Shown: positions 1 to 12,926, counted from the first letter of the stretch. The stretch is DNA of 64,000 nucleotides from Pseudorasbora parva (GCF_024679245.1 NC_090178.1:6388202-6452201); one strand, 5' to 3'. The notes: generated from the letters alone by a model not told the origin. Program-made: numbers and translations.

Positions 1-599
1 GGTTAAAAAAAAAGTTTTATTTAAGAAACGTAGTACGGTAAAAAGTAAAACTTTAAGCTTTGGAATGTTGTGAAGTAAAAGTTTTCCAAAGAAAAACACT
101 GATAACATACACTTTTTTTTAGTAGAAAGTAAAAAATAAATAAATAAATTGAGTAGAAAGTTACAAAAACACTTCACTACTGTCCGCAGCTAAAGATATA
201 TAATGAAGTTATGTGATGTCAGTATACAACAAGATATCTGAGGATCTCTGACAAGTCTGAGGAACTCAAAATGGGGCCTCAAGTGTCTTTTCCTTTTTCC
301 TTTGACACTTGTTGCGCCAAAACGTTTTTGTAACAGCATCTAAAGCTTTTTTGTAAACTCATTCAGCACATTTCAGAAGAGCATGTATATATATATATGG
401 TCTTAACGCGATGTGTCAGACTATAACTGGTGATAAGTCGTTTTTTGAGCGCAGGCCAGTGAGGATTTAATCGGGGGCCAAATAAGGACCCCAACCGAGC
501 CACACAATGCCACCCGTGAAAAGCGAGGGGAGGGTCGGAGAAATGCAAATGTACCTACTTTGTGCTGTACGAGAGAACCTCCTCTGCCATTGACAACTG
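1..599. other. AT-rich upstream flank, no gene seen
   Basis: The first 400 bases are A/T-rich with poly-A and poly-T stretches and no convincing coding sequence. GC content rises from about 430 toward the CpG-rich block at 660-745. An octamer-like ATGCAAAT lies at 543-550, which could be chance. If the exon at 767-775 is real, this is its promoter-proximal flank. Confidence 0.4.
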
Positions 600-766
600 G
601 CTGCTTCCATTCGGAGTGGGTGGAAGTTAGAAAATAATGCCAGTTAAGCGTTGCCACTTTCACACGGTCACCCGCATTCCTGCATCGGCGCTCAGACGCG
701 CAGCGCGACGGAGACGCGCGGAACTGACGCGACGCGACGCATCTCTGCTCTGCACTTGCACGCCAC
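600..766 (+). promoter_or_regulatory. CpG-rich putative promoter and 5' UTR (first exon 1A)
   Basis: Bases 660-745 are conspicuously rich in CpG (repeated GACGCG, GCGACG and CGCGAC words) within otherwise CpG-poor DNA. Such a block directly before an ATG and a strong splice donor is typical of a vertebrate transcription start region. No clear TATA box is visible. The transcription start cannot be placed from sequence alone. Confidence 0.4.
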
Positions 767-775
767 ATGGAGAAG
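767..775 (+). CDS. plekhg4b: Candidate first coding exon 1A of the PLEKHG4B-like gene
   Basis: ATG GAG AAG is followed at once by the donor GTAAGA (776-781), so the exon would encode M-E-K and end in phase 0. Exon 2 at 39872 begins in phase 0 with D-S-E-S-L-D-H-C, giving an N-terminus of ten residues before the first Cys. In the family (PLEKHG4B, KIAA1755, ARHGEF40) the conserved N-terminal domain starts within about ten residues of the initiator Met, so this splice gives the expected length. The ATG has G at +4 but C at -3. The CpG-rich context supports a promoter. The weak points are the 39 kb first intron and the three-codon length, which no homology can confirm. It could instead be the first exon of an unrelated transcript. 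Confidence 0.4.
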
Positions 776-1188
776 GTAAGAGATATCTTACATTCTGCCT
801 CTGGATAACTCAACATGGACTGTGCAACGAGGGCCTGAGGTGACAATAAAGCATGCAACATCATAAATAAATAATAATAATAAAAAGATGGTTTGCTGAA
901 ACCTAAGGACCAGCCAAATCATCTAATGCTGGTTTGAAGGATTATTTTAGCAGGGCAACTTTCTTTGTTGTACCATAACATACACATGCATTTTGGGAAA
1001 GAGCTTGATTTGAACTGACATGGTTATATTTTATGGTTATATATTGTTCAGGCTGATTAATCTGATGATATCTTGAAATGCCTGATTGGAGAGATGCCTG
1101 AGGTCAGTCCCAAAACCTTGCTGCATGGTGGACGTTTTTTTTCTTCCCTTTGTTGCTAAAGTTTTGTGTGGATGTTTTATGCTACATA
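776..1188. other. Intronic sequence, nothing recognised
   Basis: Following the putative donor there is A/T-rich sequence with short AATAAT runs near 866-886. No repeat or coding signal recognised. Confidence 0.4.
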
Positions 1189-1190
1189 TA

Positions 1191-1894
1191 CAGTGTCATG
1201 TCAAAAACTGCTTTTTAATGAAAATTACAGAAAAAACAGTTATTTGGCGAAATATTATTACAATTTAAAATAATGTTTTTTCTATTTTAATATACTTTAA
1301 AACATGTAAATGTATTCCTGTGATCAAAGCTGAATTTTCAGCATCATTCCTCCAGTCTTCAGTGTCATATGATCCTTCAGAAATCATTCTGATATGAGGA
1401 TTTATTATCAATGTTGGAAACAGTTAAGTTGCTTATATGTTTTTGGATCCTGTGATAACTTTTTCAGGATTCTTTTATGAATAAAATAAAAAAAGAACAG
1501 CATTTGTTCAAATTAGAAATCTTTTCTAACAATATAAATCTGTTATTTTTAACTTCGTTTTAACTTTTTTCTTAACTCATCAAAGAATCCAGACAAAAAG
1601 TATCACAGGTTGTAAAAATTATTAAGCAGTTTAACTGTTTCCAACATAAATAATAAATCCTCATATTAGAATGATTTCTGAAGGATCATGTGACACTGAA
1701 GACTGGAGGAATGATGCTGAAAACTCAGCTTTGATCACAAGAATAAATTACATTTTAAAGTATATCAAAATAGAAACCCATGATTTTAAATTGTAATAAT
1801 ATTACTGTATTTTTGATCGAACGAATACAGCATAAAAGACGTCTTTCAAAAACATAAAAAAATAGTAATGTTTCCAAACTTTTGACCAGGACTG
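1191..1894. mobile_element. TA-flanked foldback MITE, full length (~704 bp)
   Basis: The two halves are inverted copies of each other. The left half contains the gatcaaagctgaattttcag / catcattcctccag words; the right half contains their reverse complements. The ends read CAGTG at 1191 and CTG at 1894, both bordered by TA (1189-1190, 1895-1896), as in Tc1/mariner-type insertions. No transposase. Partial copies of the same family recur at 6795, 10998, 15802, 19190, 21110, 24211 and 53975, so it is the commonest repeat in the window. Confidence 0.7.
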
Positions 1895-1896
1895 TA

Positions 1897-4095
1897 TTTC
1901 TGTATCTATTGGAATGACCACCTGCTCTCTCTAGACATCCGCATCAGTGATATCGACTACACTCGTTCCCAGAGCACTCTTGCTGAAGATGTTACGCTGC
2001 AGGTCCTGTTAATGCATCTCGTTGCTCTTATAGAGACACTTGTGCTACTTTGCACGACTAAGCCTTTCTTAGGAAAATGTGATTATCTGCAGCCCTGACT
2101 CATGCATGAGAAAAGATCTGCAACACAATAGAGGCGCTGGGAGTTTGTCTGCGTTCTTTCTGAGATGCTGAAGGGAGAATTACGTAGAAAAAGAACAGAT
2201 TAGATATAACAATACATACATCTGCCTCATAATGGCCTGTCTGAAGAGAGGAGAATCCATTTACAGTGCTGATGCACTGCTGGACGGCGACCGAGGCGTG
2301 ATGTTTGGGATTTGTTTGTACATATAGCCCGCATTATCCTTTTAATCACACAAGCGGTCATGCACGTGATTCGTTTATGTTGAATTTTTCTCAACTTGTG
2401 AGCAGCAGCTTGGTTGCGCCTGTGTATTTTTGTTGGGGCTCATTGCATTGACATCAAAGAGCGAGTTGAACAATTGCCTCATTCTGCCCTTCTACCCCCA
2501 CTGTCTATCCCCAATTTCCACTTGATTAAGCTCCAAGCCTCTTGAGTTGAATCCACAGGGAAAACGGTTCACTAATTTTGAAGCGGGACTTCCAAACAAA
2601 ACAGGGCAACTTTTTCTTTCGCCACTAATTTGAGTCTAATTGAATCAGGTACGATTTTCCCTCGCTCTGCATCTTGACCGGTGTATTTGAGGAGCGTCAG
2701 GAGTATGTAGGATGAATAAAACCACAGAAGAGAGTCAAAGGAAAGGACATTTGCGCATAAAAGTGGCATTTGTCCCTGTTTGCTTATGCTTAGCCTGATG
2801 GGTTCTGGTTCTTGTCATGTGACCTGTTTTGCCTAGATTTGTCTGACTGCAGTGTTTAATTTTTGACACAATTATCAGTTATTATTGGATGACTTTGAAT
2901 GGCCATATCAACTATTAATAGGCAATGCTTATATTTGGAGATGCATGGATTTGACACATTTTCTACACAATTTTGCATTTTGGTTGAAGTTGATACTGAT
3001 CGATTTTGGTACTTAAACCACCATGTTTGTCAGTGTTATTTAAAAAAGGGCAAATGTTGGCAGATTAATCAGTATATTGGTTCATTATTGGTACTTAAAG
3101 TGTATCAAGAGTTGTAATGCAAGTTATGCTGACTTCTGTCCAGTTCCTGGTGTGTCGTTCAGCGAGGGATAACTGCTGCCATGTGTTATAAGTGCTTGTT
3201 AAGTGAGTGATTGATGGCTGCATATCTCACAGCGCATTAAATGCAGATGTTGTAGATCAGCTATTCATGTTGCATTTCACATCATTGTTATAACCCTTTT
3301 AGTGATCATTGATGTGGGGGAATTTTATTGCTGTGTTAATGTAGATTACATCTTATGTGTGTGTGGTCTTCTTAGTTACGCTCTTCGTTTGCAGCGACAC
3401 ATTACAGACAGCTTCAGCATTTGATAGCTGTTCACATTGACGTAACGCTTTGCAAATTCAGTATTCACTGATACTCTTCCTCTCTGCTGAAGCTGCTTCA
3501 TTTATTTGCTTATTTATTGTGTTCTGCATGTATTTTTACTTCCAAACCAACATCTGAAAGCAGTAAGAAACTTTGCTAAGTGACCAATTTGGACATGCAG
3601 CTGATAAAAAGCAATGCATGAAATAAGCTTTCATGAGTTTCAAGAACCTCTTTGCAACTTTTTTCACCCAAACACAGTACAAATTCTCTGTTTCTTCAAG
3701 CAGTTGCTTAGCAATGTTCAGTTAGAAGTGGATTGGCGTCCCATGCAGGCGCTGACACACGATGATGGGCTGCTTTTCTTCACCCACCTCCTCTTGCTCT
3801 TATACAGTGCAACTAGAATACTAATGCGCTTCAGGCTATACGTCGACATTAATCCAGATACATTTGAAAAAGGCATTTTCAATACAAAATGTTCAACAAC
3901 AAAAAAAAAAAGTAAAAAAGTTCTGGTTGCACTCAGTCACTGTTATATGTTTGGTCTAAAACGCAGCTGCCCACGTTTTGCCGGAGGAGTCAATTTTCTG
4001 TCATCTTTCAATTGCAGGACTGCGATATGAAGAGTGCACAAAGAAACAAATCTTTAGCAACGTGTGAAACTGAACAGCACATAATAGGCACAATA
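1897..4095. other. Intronic sequence, nothing recognised
   Basis: Mixed-composition DNA with scattered short open frames that show no family resemblance or splice context. An A-rich run at 3901-3911 and a few TG-rich patches are the only low-complexity features. Confidence 0.4.
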
Positions 4096-4700
4096 CCGGT
4101 TTTAAAATCAGTCATCACATGACTAAACATGCGTCATCGATATCAAATACCTTCAGGGTTTTTACAGTCCACACTACAACGCAAAAGCAGCGTTTTCAAA
4201 TGTATCTACTTTAAGAGCGTATTTTCAGAAAGCTCAGTTTTCACTGGACAAAAATGCCGTCTCAGTTTGGATGGAAAGCCAAAACATAGAGGAAAAACGA
4301 AAACTTTTTAGTACATTTACACAACAGTGATGTACTAAAACAAAAGTTTTTCCTTTGCTTTTTTATGTACAGATGACAACATTGTCAAAACGATCCTTGT
4401 TTAGACGGATCCATGGAAAAGACTTTCTGCTGCCAGGCCAGTAGATGGCGATGTCACTTTGTAAAGAAACTACGCACCGACTAAACACGATATGCATGTG
4501 CATGACGACACACACAGATTTGTGTTTTGTATGGAGATGATAACGGTATTGTTTTCAAAAAACGTGCACTTCGAAAGCTGTTTTCAATATTTTGCGTTTT
4601 CAGGCCCCCAAAACATCATTGTCGTGTAAATGAACGACCAAAAACACATTCAAAAGTTTTCAGTTTTTAGTAGCTAGAAAAGGTGTCATGTAAATGACCC
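4096..4700. repeat. Probable degenerate interspersed repeat
   Basis: Repeated CGTTTTCA / GTTTTCAG words and the complementary TTTAGTACATTTACA / TGTACTAAAA words (4310-4340), with TGTAAATGA near the right end, suggest an old DNA element with inverted ends. Exact borders and family are unclear. Confidence 0.3.
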
Positions 4701-5041
4701 AGGGCAAGGCCTCAGGCTTAGAATGGGGGAATATGCATGTAAACATCAGACTAACCCTACGCAAGTTTTTGTGTGCAATTTGAGGTAGAATTTTCCACTT
4801 GAGTGCTAGTTTTTGGTGCCGGTGTGTTTGTAGATTCGGCTGTTTTTTTGTGTGAAAAAGCTTAGAAAGCATTGCTGAGTCATTAGATAATATCTAATGC
4901 CCCTCATTAACTTTTATATTAAATATTCTTGGTCACCACTAGAGGTTTTCACAGTCTGCTTTCCCATTCAGTTTATTTGTGAATTCACTGGCATGTATTT
5001 AAATGGAGGTGAAACCAGTTTCAGACAGTCTTCCAAAGATG

Positions 5042-5372
5042 ATGATTGTAATAACGTTCGTAGATGGGAAGGAAGGAGGCGTGTACGTTCAACAACTTTA
5101 ATTAAATAAATGAAACGAAAGTCAACCGCGGGCAGCCCCGTACGGGCGACTGCCCACACACACATAACAAAACATAAACAAAACTCAACGTAAAGTCCAG
5201 GCCTGGTCCTCTCTCGTCCTTGACTGGTGTCGCTCGTCCTTATATGACTCCGATCTCTCTCGTGAGAGGACTCGAGACTGGTGTGACTCGCAGGTGACAC
5301 TCTTTCGCAATCCCGTCCCCGGTCTCACTCGCTCCTCCCATGTCTCTCGCTCGTTCACCTCGCCACAATGAT
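5042..5372 (-). mobile_element. Solo LTR with 5-bp target duplication
   Basis: A 321-bp unit at 5047-5367 starts TGTAATAACG and ends CGCCACA, so it has TG...CA ends. It is flanked on both sides by an exact ATGAT (5042-5046 and 5368-5372), the 5-bp duplication typical of Ty3/gypsy-type insertions. On the minus strand a TATAAGGA-like TATA box is visible near 5236, so transcription would run leftward. No internal region is attached: a solo LTR left by recombination. A related solo LTR lies at 55214-55846. Confidence 0.75.
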
Positions 5373-5765
5373 AAAGATAATATTTATCATAAGATCTTAG
5401 AGCTTTAGAGGTAACTTATAATACATATTTTCTAGGGACTGAATCCACCAAACTGCATTTTTCAGGTTTTGGACACAGCCACGGATTTGTGCCTCGACTT
5501 AGTGACTGTTTTCAAACAGGTTTCCCATCATTGATCAGACAATCTGATAGTCCTGTCCCAAAGTCTATGGCTGCATCCGAAATAAAATGCTTCCCTACTA
5601 TAGAGAGTTTCAACGGACGCATATCCGTTGCCACGGTTACGCGCCTGAACCGAAGTTAACTTCCGGTCTGTGTTTGTTTATTAGTCTGGCTAGTGGAAAA
5701 TATGGTGCACTACTCAGCAGAAACACATTTTTGACGTACTATTCTCAGATCACATGATATAAATA
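5373..5765. other. Intronic sequence, nothing recognised
   Basis: No coding or clear repeat signal seen between the solo LTR and the next foldback element. Confidence 0.4.
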
Positions 5766-6258
5766 TTAAAGGGATACTTCACAGCTTTTTCATATTAAAC
5801 TATGTTTTTCCCTTAACTAAGACGAGTTGAGTGCTTGAACTTAATCTCTCTGACGCGCGGTGACGATCTGATAGCATTTAGCTTAGCACACTAAGCCCAG
5901 TTCATTCACTATGGTACCAAAAAGTGCTATTCCGCCATACATTATAGTTCTCCTTTTTAATCCGCTTAGAAAAGTGCCACTTTTTATTTTATGTCACCAT
6001 ACTAGGTTGTTTAACTATTCGTGTAACTGTATTTAAATATGGGAAACGTGGAGGTGTTTGGTCGCTTCTAACTTGATCTCTGTTTGGTACCATAGTGAAT
6101 GAACTGGGCTTAGTGGGCTAAGCTAAATGCTATCAGATCATCACCGCACGTCAGAGAGATGAACTGCACGCACTCAGACGAGAGAGGGATGCATCCACTC
6201 ATCTTAATTAAGGGAAGAACATAGTTTAATATGAAAAAGAGGTGAAGTATCCCTTTAA
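5766..6258. mobile_element. TTAA-flanked foldback MITE (485 bp)
   Basis: TTAA at 5766-5769 and 6255-6258 borders an element with ends AGGGATACTTCAC and GTGAAGTATCCCT. The inversion extends inward: gatctgatagcatttagctt near 5868 is mirrored near 6120-6140, and the CATTCACTATGGTACC segment near 5908 is mirrored near 6088. Nearly the whole element could fold on itself. TTAA duplications are known for piggyBac and Kolobok families; no transposase is present to decide. Confidence 0.75.
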
Positions 6259-6790
6259 CGATCAAGCAGAGAGAATATGACACCAGCGCAAACGTGTGTG
6301 ACTCACCGAAAAGCCTTGAATGTTTCATAAATGTCCAGTCTGACTGCATACGAGAGCAGCGTCTAATGTAATTTAGACTGTTGGACAGTGTCAATCTAAT
6401 GTCACTTACTTGTTATTTATTTTGCTGGATGCTAAAGCAAAAAGAGTGAAATCATAATCAACCACCTCTTTATTCATTTTGCAGTCTAAACCAACAAAAA
6501 ATATACTTATAGTTTCTGCTTATAAAACTGGCACACAACAAAGTATTTTAACATGAAAAAGAAATGACACACTTCACCTTTAAGCCTGTTAAAACTGACT
6601 CTCTCTTAATTGTAAACCCTCAGAGGTTGTTGACGTATCAAGGGTATTTTTGGCATCTTTGCACAAAAAGACCAAACTCTACAGCTTAGGCATCCAAACA
6701 CTTTACCAAACAGGAAAGAGCCATTACAGAGATAACTGTACAAATGATTGAGTTTACGTACGGACAGACATTATGTGACATTGTACCCCT
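6259..6790. other. Intronic sequence, nothing recognised
   Basis: A/T-rich non-coding DNA with no clear repeat match to others in the window. Confidence 0.35.
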
Positions 6791-6794
6791 AATT

Positions 6795-7010
6795 TTTGAT
6801 TATCACGTTTGTAAAGTTTTGTTTGGTTGCAGCAAATCAGCATATTAAAATGGTGTCTGAAGGATGACACCGAAGACTGGAATAATGATGCTGAAAATTC
6901 AGCTTTGCATCACAGAAATAAATAAACTAGTATTTACATGGAAAACAGTTATTTTAAATGGTAATAATATTACAGTTTTTACTGTATTTTTGATTAAGTA
7001 AATGCAGACT
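6795..7010. mobile_element. Partial copy of the TA-flanked foldback MITE
   Basis: Contains the diagnostic 'ctgaaggatgacaccgaagac', 'aatgatgctgaaaattcagc' and 'acagtttttactgtattttt' words of the element at 1191-1894, in one orientation only. Borders approximate. Confidence 0.55.
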
Positions 7011-7843
7011 TGATGGCGGTTGTCCGTTTGACATCACTTACACTACAATCATCATAACTTTTACATTTTTGCATTTGGCAGATGTTTTTTCTTCTTCATT
7101 GCATTCAATGCATATATTCCATCAGTTCAAAAGCATGTGGATTATCATTTATAAGAGGGAGGTTTGTGTCTCTGATTATTTTGTGTATGTTTGGTTGCAT
7201 TAGCAGTGCTGCTCGTGCCTCAGTCCTGAAGAACTTCTCTTGAGATATGAACCATCCTCTGGAGAGGAGTATAATTAACCCAAATGAAAACAGGAAGTAC
7301 CTCGCCCACGTGCTCAATCTTCCCTACGCATCCCTCCCTACGGGTGTCCATTTACTCCTCTTGCCTTTATGTTGCGATACAGGATGAACTCAAGGGAGTG
7401 TGTTGTGTCTCAGGCCTCTCGCTCATTTCTGAGGCTTTACTGGAAACGACAAGGGGCTGGTTTCCTGAAAAGCTCTTCAATTATCTCCCAACTTACACAA
7501 GTGGAAATATAATTCCTTTCATGCTTTTGAATATTTCAATCTGAAACAAAGTCAGGTGACAGTCCTTGGACCTATTCACACACAACTCATTTTTGCAAGC
7601 AGTTAAAAGGAAATTAGATTTTTTGTAACTAATACCAGTACCCAGTAACCAATATGCAGAACTGATCATTTTATTTCTGTTTTTTTGACACAATGATAAC
7701 TGAGCAAATCGTTTTATTTAATACTGTAATTTCTGTCATTTCAACACTTTTAGAAAGGCATGTCATGCATGAGACACTGCAAAACACTTGAGGTGCGAGT
7801 GCAATGGTCAAACACGTCTATCAAGAACCAATAAAAAAGTCCC
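7011..7843. other. Intronic sequence, little recognised
   Basis: A short 'gcatttggcagatg' fragment near 7071-7085 resembles the SINE tail at 24980. Otherwise no recognisable element or coding exon. Confidence 0.35.
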
Positions 7844-8862
7844 TTAAAGCAGCACTAGGTAACTTTTCAACCTTCATAATATATTTTTTAAGACTCTTGT
7901 GATGATAAATCGACTTACAATAGGTTGAATGACACGTCTGCCATAGCCTGATGGGGTCTGTATCGTTTTTAATCGTACTTTTAAACTTCGGGTTTCGGGT
8001 AGTAACCCGAGAAAAAAAAAGAACAACAAAATTCGACTGCTTTACGGCATATACGTCACTTCCACCAACACACACACTTCCTTAAATTCGGACGTGCGAG
8101 CCCAACTTTGTTCGTCGGATAATATAGTCATGTCCGAAGCAGCAGAGACAAATAAGAAAGAAAAGGTTTTGTTGGAGGAAAGCAATAAGAGGAAACGAGA
8201 AAGTGATGGGATTAAAGGCAGGACGAGGATCAACATGTGACCAGCGTTTGCTCGTCGGTGTGAGCTGAAGGAGGCGTGGCCGACCGATGCTGTCCTGCTT
8301 GTTATGGTGAGCTACCACTCAAACATTGAACTGAAGTATCATATAGATTCTGTAAAACGGTAACCAATAGACTACTATAATGACGCTGGCTTGTAAACGT
8401 GAGCATCGTGATTATTTGGCGTTTGAAAAAAATAAAACCCATGAAATTTTATTCATATGACATGCTGAAACATATGCCACTGACTGTAACGTTACCTGGG
8501 ATGAAGACATTTCACATGCGACGCCAGAAGAACTCCTCCTGCAGTGTTCAGGGGAACTGTTAGTGCTGCACCGACCCGCGGGCCGCTTTTATGAAGTTAT
8601 TGGGCCCGTACCGCACCACTGTATATATTTTTACAACCCGCCGCGCACCCGCGACCATTAAATAGACATACGGGGTCCGCGGGTTATGAGACGACCCGCG
8701 CATCACTAGTTCAGGGCTATTAGGGTTGTCATGTCAACAAATGCATGAGCGATGGCAAACCCCTGTTGTAGGATTACAGAGCTTACGACAGTAGTTGAGG
8801 ACATTATTTTTTCCCAACTGTAGGGGGACCCCGAGAGCAAAAGTAGCCAAGTGCGGCTTTAA
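7844..8862. mobile_element. TTAA-flanked DNA element (~1.0 kb)
   Basis: TTAA at 7844-7847 and 8859-8862 encloses sequence beginning AGCAGCACTAGGTAACTTTT and ending AAGTGCGGCT. It belongs to the same broad group as 11135-13111 and 21545-22230 (TTAA target, GC-box-like ends). Inside, 8570-8712 carries repeated GACCCGCG words and ends ACCCGCGCATCACTAG, resembling 34543-34641, so a second small element may be nested there. Confidence 0.6.
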
Positions 8863-10275
8863 GCTAGTGATATCCCTAGTAACATTTTTAAAAGAAAATA
8901 ATGTCCACAAGGTTTTGATTATTTTTAAGCATCATTTTTAGTAGTCTGCAAAGTGATCTGAACAAACACGACACCCTAGCTTCAAATTTTACAATAGAAA
9001 ATCTTTTTTATTTGTCCTTTATCAGAAATATTTGAGAAAGGTAAAGGATCAGCTGTTTTATGGTTTTGATCATTCCTGAAGCATGACTTTTACTAAAGCC
9101 TATATTGATTTGAGCAAACATCACCCTTTTAGTTTTTCTTCTGAAAATGCCAAATGTAGTCAAATCTATCTAGTCCTATCTGGTCTTTTTATATGTAAAT
9201 GCAGTCCATTTACCATTTATTTCCCTTTATCAAATCTGAGAGAAAGTTGATACTTCTTTTGTTTTGTTTTGTGATCATTTTTTGAATCATTTTTTATTTT
9301 ACTAGTGCACACAGTGATTTGAACTATGACGTGTTTGTCACTCTATAGTATTGGTTTTGCATCATGTCAAATGTAGTTTCTTTTTCTATGTGTCCTTAAT
9401 AAGAGAGAAAGGTGATATTTGAGTTTTGGTCAAATGTAGTTTAGCTTGAACTTTGTATATAGGTCAGCAGATGAGTCACGCCGTCTACCGCTTCTCTAAA
9501 TTGCTCCAAACCTCACTGACATTTTCTCTGACCTGAAGAAAACGCCCATCTGAGATATTTACAGTCTTTCTCATTTGAAGGTGGAACTGAAGCTCTGCTG
9601 TCCGTCTGGAAATCTACCTGTTCATTCACCCATCGCTGACTCACATGCTGTGAATGTTTGAAAGCCTTTAGCAAGTTTGTCCTGCATAAATTCTTCTTGC
9701 ATTGGCCTGTAATTTTTGTCCTTTCCTCAGTAAATTAAAGACTCGACTAACCCTAAGCCTAACAATCCAGGTGTTTGATATACAGCTGCCATTAGCTTCT
9801 CTTCCTTCTCAGCTTTTGTAGACCGTACCTGGACGTAACACAGTATGTCACCCCTGTTCATTAACAAATTATCTCACGGTCAAAGGAGTATTACACTCAA
9901 ATTTCAAGGCCTGGTCATTTATGAATAAAACAGGTTATATTTCGGCAATCATGGCAAATTTGCCTATTTGACTTTATTTAAATAATCCTGCATTTTCAAA
10001 TTGCTTCGAATCAGTATGAATCTATTTATTTTATTCAGTTAAAAAAGTATGAATTGGTGTTAATGTGGAACAAAAAAATACTCAGTTACGATTTATGAGA
10101 TAGAAAGAAATGAAAACACAAATCACAATCAGTTCAGTACTAATATAGAAATCTGTTTCATGTTTCAAGTATGACTGACAAATATCACATTCAAATTATT
10201 AGTTTATGTTAAAACTGTAATCCAAATGCATGAAACTTTTATGTGCAATTCAAATAAATAAATCTTAAATTTAAG
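8863..10275. other. Intronic sequence, nothing recognised
   Basis: About 1.4 kb of A/T-rich DNA without a recognisable exon or repeat border. Confidence 0.4.
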
Positions 10276-10790
10276 TTTAAAAGGAGTAGTTCATCCAAAA
10301 ATGAAAATTATATCATTATTCACTCATCCTTTGTAGAATTCATACTTTATGTCTGATGTCATTGCAACTTGTTCTAGTCTTTGTTTGAATGTGGAACAGA
10401 ATGGGATTTGCAGAGGGGAGATTTTGAGTGAATAACAAACATTTTTTTGAATAAAAAAAAGTTTAGTTTAATTTTAAGTTTAGTCAACTCAAATATTTAA
10501 GTTGTACAACTTCACATTTCAAATGGACTAAACTTAAAATTTTAAGGCAGCTCAAGTCTCGAACACATACTTTTTAAAGTTGAAACAAATTTTTTCTAGT
10601 GTATATTAACATGCATTTTGTCACAGACCTGAAATATTCAGCGCACAGGTCGTAATATGAGGTCTGATATGATGCTATTGTTGGCTTCTGTACAGAAGTG
10701 GTGGTTACTGAAGTGAAAATTCAGTGACATGAGGGTGAGTAAATAATGACACAGTTTTCAGTTTTTGGGTGAAGTAGTCCATTACGCTAC
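10276..10790. mobile_element. Degenerate 'TTCACCCAAAAATGA'-type MITE with internal insertion
   Basis: Left end 'aggagtagttcatccaaaaa' near 10280 and right end 'tttttgggtgaagtagtcc' near 10762 are inverted, matching the intact element at 28484-28836 with mutations. The central A/T-rich 'aagtttagtcaactcaaat' segment (about 10455-10600) looks like a later insertion. Confidence 0.5.
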
Positions 10791-10997
10791 TGACTGGTGG
10801 TCTCTAATCTTTAAAGCTCAGACAGGTTTTTATTGATATGAAGGAGGAGTTTTGTCTAGTTTTGTCTTTGTGTGGAATGCACACCTGCGGGTGTTTGCTG
10901 ACTGTTTCCTGTAATCTGTGACAATACAGCCTGACATCTGGTCTCATCTGGGCTCAGTGAGGACAGGCTGCCATGTGTGTGTTCCCTGTTCAGACAA

Positions 10998-11068
10998 CTG
11001 TTCAAAAGCTTGGGGTTGATAAGATTTTTTTATAAAGCAGAAGATAAGTCTCTTCTGCTCACCAATCA
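10998..11068. mobile_element. Fragment of the TA-flanked foldback MITE
   Basis: The 'gttcaaaagcttggggtt...agtctcttctgctcacca' end of the common MITE is recognisable; the rest is missing. Confidence 0.5.
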
Positions 11069-12477
11069 GCGTTGAAAACCATTGTACTGCTTAATACTAT
11101 TGTAGACACTGTGAAGCATTTGTTTCAGGATTAAAGCAGCAATGTCATTTTCCGCCACTAGCTGTCACTTATTCAAAACAAAGGCTTAGCTTGATGACGT
11201 CTGGATTTCGCGGAGCTTTTATTCAGCTGCAGTCGCTGCTTCTGCTTCTTCCGCTCGTGTTTGTGGGGTAACACAGCGCTGTTTTATCACATTAAATACA
11301 TTATTGAGTGTTGAAAGTTGTGTTATAATGCTACTCTGTGTGTTCACTCAGCCGCTGCTATGAGACACTTGTTCACACTGCAGTAAGAGATCGATATTAG
11401 GCCTGGTAAAACATGGTACACGTCATAAAAACGAGATGTAAACAATAAGACTAAATGTGTTGAGCTGTAGAACAATGATTCGTTTTCCGTCCATGAATGT
11501 CTCCAAACAGTTGCTCTCCTGTCTAATAAACAACCTGATCTCACAGAATTCCGTGAAAGGAACACGGACTTAACTCAAAAATCTGTGGTAGTTTCATGGA
11601 ATCGCCGAAAATTCCGTGATGGGTCCACGGAACTGGAAGTGATGCTTATGTAAGTCAATGACAGGCAGCATCTGTGGGCCATACATGGATTCCCTGTTCC
11701 AACACCTTATTCGTCAGTTTGATTCAGTCAGCATAATTTTATTTACTTTTATTTTCTATTTATTCAGACACGAAGCGGAGCGGAGGGGTCTTGCATCACT
11801 CTGAAGGGGTTTATTCTGCGATAACAACCGGCTGGGTGTACATTATCCCGCTTATTACACGGCTACTATTCTATTCTAATTATTAGACACAAAATATTGT
11901 CTTGAGATTAAATATTTTATTAGTTCTTACGCAAAGCTTCCGCGAAGAAAAAAAGTTCCAACCTGCTTTAAGCCTTTATCTATTGCTGCTAAATGTTGAA
12001 AATGAATGCTGAAAGGGTTAGTTCACCCAAAAATGAATCCAAGTCTATGATTTACTCACCCTCAAATCATTATAGGTGTTTATGACATTCTTCTTTCAGA
12101 CAAATACAATCGGAGTTATATTTAAAAAGTCCAGGCTAACGTTAATCCAAGCAGTAGCCTAGCAGTAACATGCTCCACACGGCTCCGATGGGTTAATAGA
12201 GCCTTCTGATTCGAATCGATGCGTTTGTGTAAGAAAAATATCTATATTAAAAACATTATAAAGGAAACCTGCCTTGAAGTCTTCCATTGTAACCGGCTGT
12301 TTAAGCCACAAGATGGCGCCAGCGTTAAGCATAGAAGTAGTACCGGTCAAGTAACTCGTAGTACCCGTATGAGCGGGTGTTATCTGGAAATAACGTACCG
12401 CTGGAATGCGCGATTGACCAATCAGAATCAAGTATTTCACAGAGCCGTGTAATAAGATAAATTAAACTAAGCTGATA

Positions 12478-12628
12478 ACATTACTGTTTTCTCCAGTACG
12501 ACTGTACAGCCAAATCTAATTTTGTCGCAATATTATCCTGTTTGACACTGTGAAGCTGCTTTGACACAATCGTGATTGTAAAAGCGCTATATAAATAAAG
12601 TTGATTGATTGATTGATTGATTGATTAA
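12478..12628 (+). repeat. SINE/LINE-type 3' tail ending in (GATT)n
   Basis: Contains 'gacactgtgaagctgctttg' and 'aaaagcgctatataaataaa' followed by GATT repeats (12602-12628). This is the end type of many teleost SINEs that share L2-like LINE tails. A reverse-oriented copy lies at 29291-29432. Confidence 0.6.
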
Positions 12629-12686
12629 AGTATTTTTGGTGTTTCCATGGATTCAACAGAAGAAAGCCAGAATTTGAGATTAACAA

Positions 12687-12926
12687 CACTGTCAGAAAAA
12701 AAGGTACAGTGCTGTCACTGGGGCGGTACCCTAAGGTACAAAAGTGAAAAGGTACATCTTTGTACCTTACTCACCCCTAAATGGTACATGTTAGTACCTT
12801 AAAAGGTACCTATCAGAACTTTAAGAGTGCAAATTAGTACCTTAAAGGTACATATTAGTACCTTTTCGGTTTTGTACCTTAGGGTACAGCCCCAGGGACA
12901 GAAATGTACCTTTTTTTCTGACAGTG
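12687..12926. mobile_element. GGTAC-rich inverted-repeat MITE (240 bp)
   Basis: Begins CACTGTCAGAAAAAAAGGTAC and ends GTACCTTTTTTTCTGACAGTG in inverted orientation; the inversion continues imperfectly for about 55 bp on each side. Inside, GGTAC/GTACC words recur about every 15-25 bp. No coding capacity. The flanks share only AA, so the target duplication is uncertain. Confidence 0.65.

Noticed and set aside
421..864. 147-codon minus-strand frame at the left edge
   Set aside because: Lies across the CpG-rich block and has no recognised domain; GC-rich DNA depletes stop codons. The + strand ATG and donor fit a known gene better.
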